Shown here in pieces: positions 60,867-64,000 of a DNA stretch of 64,000 bases (position 1 is its first letter; each line of letters opens with the position of its first letter). The stretch lies in the NCBI RefSeq assembly GCF_006440775.1, contig NZ_VFTZ01000020.1:45212-109211 (forward strand). The letters are read 5' to 3'. The notes beneath the pieces were generated by a model, which saw only the letters and a program-made list of their open reading frames with translations, was not told the origin of the DNA and made no database searches. The position numbers and the translations under genes were made by a program. Source of the stretch: Mesorhizobium sp. B2-7-2. GTDB lineage: Bacteria; Pseudomonadota; Alphaproteobacteria; Rhizobiales; Rhizobiaceae.

Positions 60867-61353
60867 GCCTGCTCGCACGACGGTAGAACGGAGGTCCGAC
60901 CGTGAGCTGGTCGTTACGCGAACCTTCGACGCCCCGGCGCGCATCGTGTTCGAGGCGTGGACCAAGCCCGAACTGTTCAAGCGGTGGTGGGCGCCGAAGT
61001 CGATGGGGATGATCCTGCGTTCCTGCGAGATGGATGTTCGCGTCGGGGGCGGGTACCGTTTGGCGTTCGGCCACGACGCCTCGAACCCCGCTGAGTTCTT
61101 CGGCAGGTATATCGAAGTGGTACCGTACTCGCGCCTCGCCTGGACCAACGACGAAGGCGGCGACGGTGGACCCGTCACCACGGTGACCTTCGAGGAAAAG
61201 GATGGCAAGACGCTGTTGGTCATGCACGAGCTCTATCCCTCGAAAGAAGCTCTCGACGCTGCCGGCACCGGGGCGGCCGATGCGATGGGCGAGACGTTCG
61301 GGCAACTGGACGAGCTTCTCCTCACGCTGGGCGCGAGCGCGGGACGACCATGA
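60850..61353 (+). CDS. SRPBCC/AHSA1-domain protein
   Basis: A 167-residue START-like protein of the AHSA1 type: VVTRTFDAPARIVFEAWTKP, ELFKRWWAPKSMGM, GGGYRLAFGHDASNPAEFFG, YIEVVPYSRLAWTNDEG, and the C-terminal helix ADAMGETFGQLDELL. The hydrophobic pocket fold suggests ligand binding or a stress-protein partner. It is co-translated with the ArsR-family gene, so it is probably induced when that repressor is relieved. Confidence 0.9.
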   Translation: MAQRSEPARTTVERRSDRELVVTRTFDAPARIVFEAWTKPELFKRWWAPKSMGMILRSCEMDVRVGGGYRLAFGHDASNPAEFFGRYIEVVPYSRLAWTNDEGGDGGPVTTVTFEEKDGKTLLVMHELYPSKEALDAAGTGAADAMGETFGQLDELLLTLGASAGRP

Positions 61354-61504
61354 GGTCGCTCTCACCGCCGGCCGCCCGGTTCTTCGCGACTGCCCTCGTC
61401 GGCCCGCGATGGATATCGGCTGTCTCTCGCAAAAATGTGAAGCGGCACTCGGTCCGAAAGCTCGTAAAAACAAATGGTTGAGGCGGCAAGGACAGCACTG
61501 GGCG

Positions 61505-62182
61505 ATGCGACTTCTGCTTGTTGAAGACGATCCGAGAACCGCGGACTATATCGTCAGGGGACTGACCGAGGCCGGCCATGTCTGCGATCTCTTACGCGAC
61601 GGTCATGACGGGCTCTTCGCCGCGACCCGCAACGCCTATGACGTGATCGTCGCCGACCGCATGGTGCCCGGCCTCGACGGCCTGTCGATGATCAAGGCGG
61701 TGCGCGCCGCCGGCATCCGTACGCCGGCTATTTTCCTGACCTCGATCGGCGGCGTCGACGACCGCGTCGAGGGCCTCGAAGCCGGCGGCGACGACTATCT
61801 GGTCAAGCCCTTCGCCTTTTCCGAGCTGCTTGCCCGCATCCATGCGCTCGGCCGCCGGCCGGCTGCGCAGGAGCAGAAGACGACTTTGCGCGTCGCCGAC
61901 CTCGAAATGGACCTTATCCAGCGCCGCGTCACCAGGCAGGGCCAACCGATCGACCTGCAGCCGCGCGAGTTCAGCCTGCTCGAGGTGCTGATGCGCGGCG
62001 AGGGCCGCGTCATCACCCGAACCATGCTGCTCGAGCGCGTGTGGGATTTTCATTTCGACCCCAAGACCAGTGTCGTCGAGACGCATATCAGCCGGCTCAG
62101 GGCCAAGGTCGACAGACCGTTCGACGTGCCGCTGATCCACACCGTGCGCAATACCGGCTACAGCCTGCATGTCCCGGCCTGA
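61505..62182 (+). CDS. OmpR/PhoB-family response regulator
   Basis: A 225-residue regulator. The receiver has LLLVEDD, phospho-acceptor Asp51 in DVIVADRMVPGLDG, and the KPFAFSEL lysine. The winged-helix effector has LQPREFSLLEVLMRGEGRVI, VWDFHFDPKTSVVETHISRL and IHTVRNTGYSL. The downstream histidine kinase begins 46 nt later and is presumably the partner. The MVPGLDG/VWDFHFDP pattern resembles copper- or antibiotic-stress regulators of the CusR type; the stimulus is not determined here. Confidence 0.92.
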   Translation: MRLLLVEDDPRTADYIVRGLTEAGHVCDLLRDGHDGLFAATRNAYDVIVADRMVPGLDGLSMIKAVRAAGIRTPAIFLTSIGGVDDRVEGLEAGGDDYLVKPFAFSELLARIHALGRRPAAQEQKTTLRVADLEMDLIQRRVTRQGQPIDLQPREFSLLEVLMRGEGRVITRTMLLERVWDFHFDPKTSVVETHISRLRAKVDRPFDVPLIHTVRNTGYSLHVPA

Positions 62183-62227
62183 TCTTGCCTCCGCAATCGC
62201 GGGGCGGCCAACCGCCGGCGCGATCGC

Positions 62228-63616
62228 ATGAGCGGGACGCGCTCCAGCCTGCTGCGCAGCACGCCGTTCCGGCTGGCGCTGACCTTCGCCTTCCTGTTCC
62301 TGCTGGCCTTCATCCTGTCCGGCGCTATCGTCTATCAGCTGATGAGCGCCTCGCTGGCCAGGCAGCTCGATCAGTCGATCAAGGAGACCTATTCGCTCAT
62401 TGCGGCGACCCATGCCGAGGGCGACGAGGAAGACCTCGTTTCAACCGTCAGGGACCATGCCCAGTTCAGCCAGGACAAGGACCAGATCTTTTCCCTCACC
62501 GATCGGAACGGCAACCGCCTCGCTGGGGATTTCACCGCTTCCGGCCTACCGGAGGGTTTTTCGATGTTCGCTGCCGAGTTGCCGGGTGTCCCGCCCCATA
62601 CCGAATACCGCGCTTACTCAGGAACGGTCGGCGACAGCAAGCTGACGGTCGCCTTCTCGCTCTCGGAAACCGAGGATCTCGAAACCATCGTGCTGATGAG
62701 CTTCGGCTGGGCCACGCTCTTCATCACTGTCCTGGCGATCGGCGGCGGCGCCATGCTTGCCTCGCGCGTCCAGCGGCGCCTGGACGGCATCGCCGACACC
62801 ATGGTCGACGTCTCGCATGGGCGGCTCGACGCCCGCATCCCGCTGATCGGCAATGGCGACGACATCGACGCCGTCTCGGCCCAGGTGAATTCCGCGCTCG
62901 AGCGCCTGTCTGCCCTGGTCGACGGCATGCGCGAAGTGAGCGCCAACATCGCCCATGATCTGAAGACGCCGCTCAACCGGTTGCAGATGATCCTGGAATC
63001 GGCCGCCGACAAGACGGTGTCGGGCGAGGATGTCTCGACCGAGCTGACCGACGCCCGCGCCGAGAGCCAGCAGATCAACAGCACGTTCGACGCTTTGCTG
63101 CGCATCGCGCAGATCGAAGCCGGCGCCCGCAAGGCGCGCTTCGTCGATCTCGATGTCGGGCCGGTCGTCGAGACCATCGGCGAAGTCTATGCCGATGTCG
63201 CCGAGGACGACGGCAAGTCTCTGTCCACCGTGATCGTTCCGGATACGAAATGGTACGTGCATGGCGACCGCGACCTGCTCATGCAGATGTTGGCCAATCT
63301 GGTCGAGAACGCGCTCAGGCATTGCCCGCCGGGCACCGCGATCGAGCTCTCGGTGACCAAGGCAGGCAACCACGTCCTCATTCATGTCCGCGACAATGGC
63401 CCGGGCATTCCCGCCGAGGAGCGCGAGAAAGTGTTCCGCCGGCTCTATCGGCTCGATGCCAGCCGCACGACGCCGGGCAGCGGCCTGGGCCTCAGCCTTG
63501 TCAAGGCGGTGGCCGACCTGCATGGCGCCGCGATAACGCTCGAGGACCGCAATCCGGGTCTCGGCGTTACAGTCAGCTTTCCGGCTGTGCGAACTCCGGT
63601 GACGTCGTCATTCTAG
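62228..63616 (+). CDS. Membrane histidine kinase whose stop codon lies in a repeat
   Basis: A 462-residue kinase with transmembrane helices at about residues 14-37 and 156-178 flanking a periplasmic region of about 115 residues. A HAMP domain and a HisKA domain with His243 in SANIAHDLKTPLNRLQMIL follow. The HATPase has NLVENALRHCPPG, VRDNGPGIP and SGLGLSLVKAVADL. The last residues (TSSF) and the TAG stop are read from the beginning of the palindromic repeat at 63605, so the native C-terminus may have been altered by that insertion. Confidence 0.93.
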   Translation: MSGTRSSLLRSTPFRLALTFAFLFLLAFILSGAIVYQLMSASLARQLDQSIKETYSLIAATHAEGDEEDLVSTVRDHAQFSQDKDQIFSLTDRNGNRLAGDFTASGLPEGFSMFAAELPGVPPHTEYRAYSGTVGDSKLTVAFSLSETEDLETIVLMSFGWATLFITVLAIGGGAMLASRVQRRLDGIADTMVDVSHGRLDARIPLIGNGDDIDAVSAQVNSALERLSALVDGMREVSANIAHDLKTPLNRLQMILESAADKTVSGEDVSTELTDARAESQQINSTFDALLRIAQIEAGARKARFVDLDVGPVVETIGEVYADVAEDDGKSLSTVIVPDTKWYVHGDRDLLMQMLANLVENALRHCPPGTAIELSVTKAGNHVLIHVRDNGPGIPAEEREKVFRRLYRLDASRTTPGSGLGLSLVKAVADLHGAAITLEDRNPGLGVTVSFPAVRTPVTSSF

Positions 63617-63788
63617 GGCGGAGCAAGGAGCGCAGCGACGCGCGCAGACCCTAGAATCCATGCCATGACTTCTGCCGAGGAATGCGACGGTGCAGAAGAT
63701 TCTGTAACCGCTGCAACGCCTAAACGTCACGGCATGGATTCTAGGGTCCACGCGGTACGCTTCGCTTCCCGCTCGCCCTAGAATGATG
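63605..63788. repeat. MITE-like palindromic intergenic element, copy 5
   Basis: The ends tcgtcattctagggcggagc and gctcgccctagaatgatgg pair imperfectly; internal blocks such as aggagcgcagcgacgcgcgc are shared with the other copies. It begins inside the 3' end of the histidine kinase gene and ends where the IS110-type DNA appears to begin. Confidence 0.8.
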
Positions 63789-64000
63789 GGTGGACGGCCC
63801 CTTGCGGCATCGAATGTGCCAAACTGGCCGTGTTGAAACCCCAGCGGAGGAGACCGTCCGTCATGCAAGTTATCAGATTTGGAATCGATCTGGCCAAGAA
63901 TGTGTTTCAGGTGCACGGCGTGGATGCGGCAGGACAGGTGGTGGTGCAACGCCAGCTGCGCCGCGCGCAGGTGGAGAAGTTCTTCGCCGCGCAGCCGCCG
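63789..64000 (+). mobile_element. IS110-family insertion sequence, left end (truncated by window)
   Basis: The DNA after the repeat (from about 63789, gtggacggccccttgcggca) leads into an IS110-like transposase after a noncoding leader of about 75 bp. No terminal inverted repeat is visible, which is normal for IS110. The junction with the repeat suggests insertion at or next to the palindrome. The leader is the part that in IS110 relatives can encode a guide (bridge) RNA. Confidence 0.72.
63863..64000 (+). CDS. IS110-family transposase, N-terminal part (partial)
   Basis: The first 46 residues, MQVIRFGIDLAKNVFQVHGV and on to RAQVEKFFAAQPP, match the IS110 N-terminal DEDD (RuvC-like) domain, with its first catalytic Asp in GIDLAK. 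The gene runs off the right edge. Ribosome-binding purines (cggaggag) lie about 10 nt upstream. Confidence 0.88.
   Translation, partial: MQVIRFGIDLAKNVFQVHGVDAAGQVVVQRQLRRAQVEKFFAAQPP

Overview
The window looks like a chromosomal stretch of a Mesorhizobium-type member of the Hyphomicrobiales (alphaproteobacteria). The support is GC-rich coding, a MucR/Ros regulator, a LexA box of the alphaproteobacterial type (GAAC-N7-GAAC) in front of an imuA-imuB-dnaE2 mutasome, and several families of short palindromic intergenic repeats of the kind common in rhizobia. The species cannot be fixed from the sequence alone.

Left flank (1-15,400), core-like: a partial FAD oxidoreductase, a response regulator/histidine kinase pair, a CitE-like lyase, a DUF1737 protein, a small zinc metallopeptidase, the SOS mutagenesis operon, a Trm112-like protein, a LON-substrate-binding-domain protein, a YbbN/CnoX-type thioredoxin, a ProX-like editing deacylase and tRNA-Gly(GCC).

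Genomic island (about 15,350-43,380, 28 kb): it is bounded by a perfect 56-bp direct repeat. The left copy contains the 3' part of tRNA-Gly. A tyrosine integrase lies at the far (right) end, and 11-bp direct repeats (tggtcaacacc) lie inside both ends. No relaxase or conjugation gene is visible. The cargo is mostly defence-like or nucleic-acid-handling: a MucR-like regulator, a KAP-like P-loop NTPase with a DUF4145 protein, a Mod/Res restriction-modification pair, a RecB-like nuclease/SF1 helicase fusion, a CoiA-like nuclease-fold protein with a DUF2384-like tail, an ImmR/ImmA-like repressor/protease pair, and a dGTPase-like HD phosphohydrolase. The most striking cargo is a compact four-gene ubiquitin-like operon at 37,524-40,035: a single-domain Ubl ending in Gly, an E2-like protein whose only Cys is four residues from its end, a JAB-E1 fusion with Ser-Ser where related E1-like proteins usually carry Cys, and a Cys/His-rich DUF6527-type protein.

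Right flank (43,400-64,000): a secreted/membrane gene pair, two tandem small paralogues, a small secreted protein, an Lrp/arginase/ornithine cyclodeaminase module, a sugar ABC transporter with its LacI regulator and a perfect palindromic operator, an NmrA-like reductase, an LLM-class flavin monooxygenase, polytopic membrane proteins, an autoregulated-looking ArsR/SRPBCC pair, a second two-component system and the start of an IS110-family element.

The repeat families are interwoven with genes. One short palindromic element lies in frame inside imuA, another appears to supply the stop codon of the last histidine kinase, and others separate most transcription units. All identifications come from reading the sequence and from family knowledge; no database search was run.
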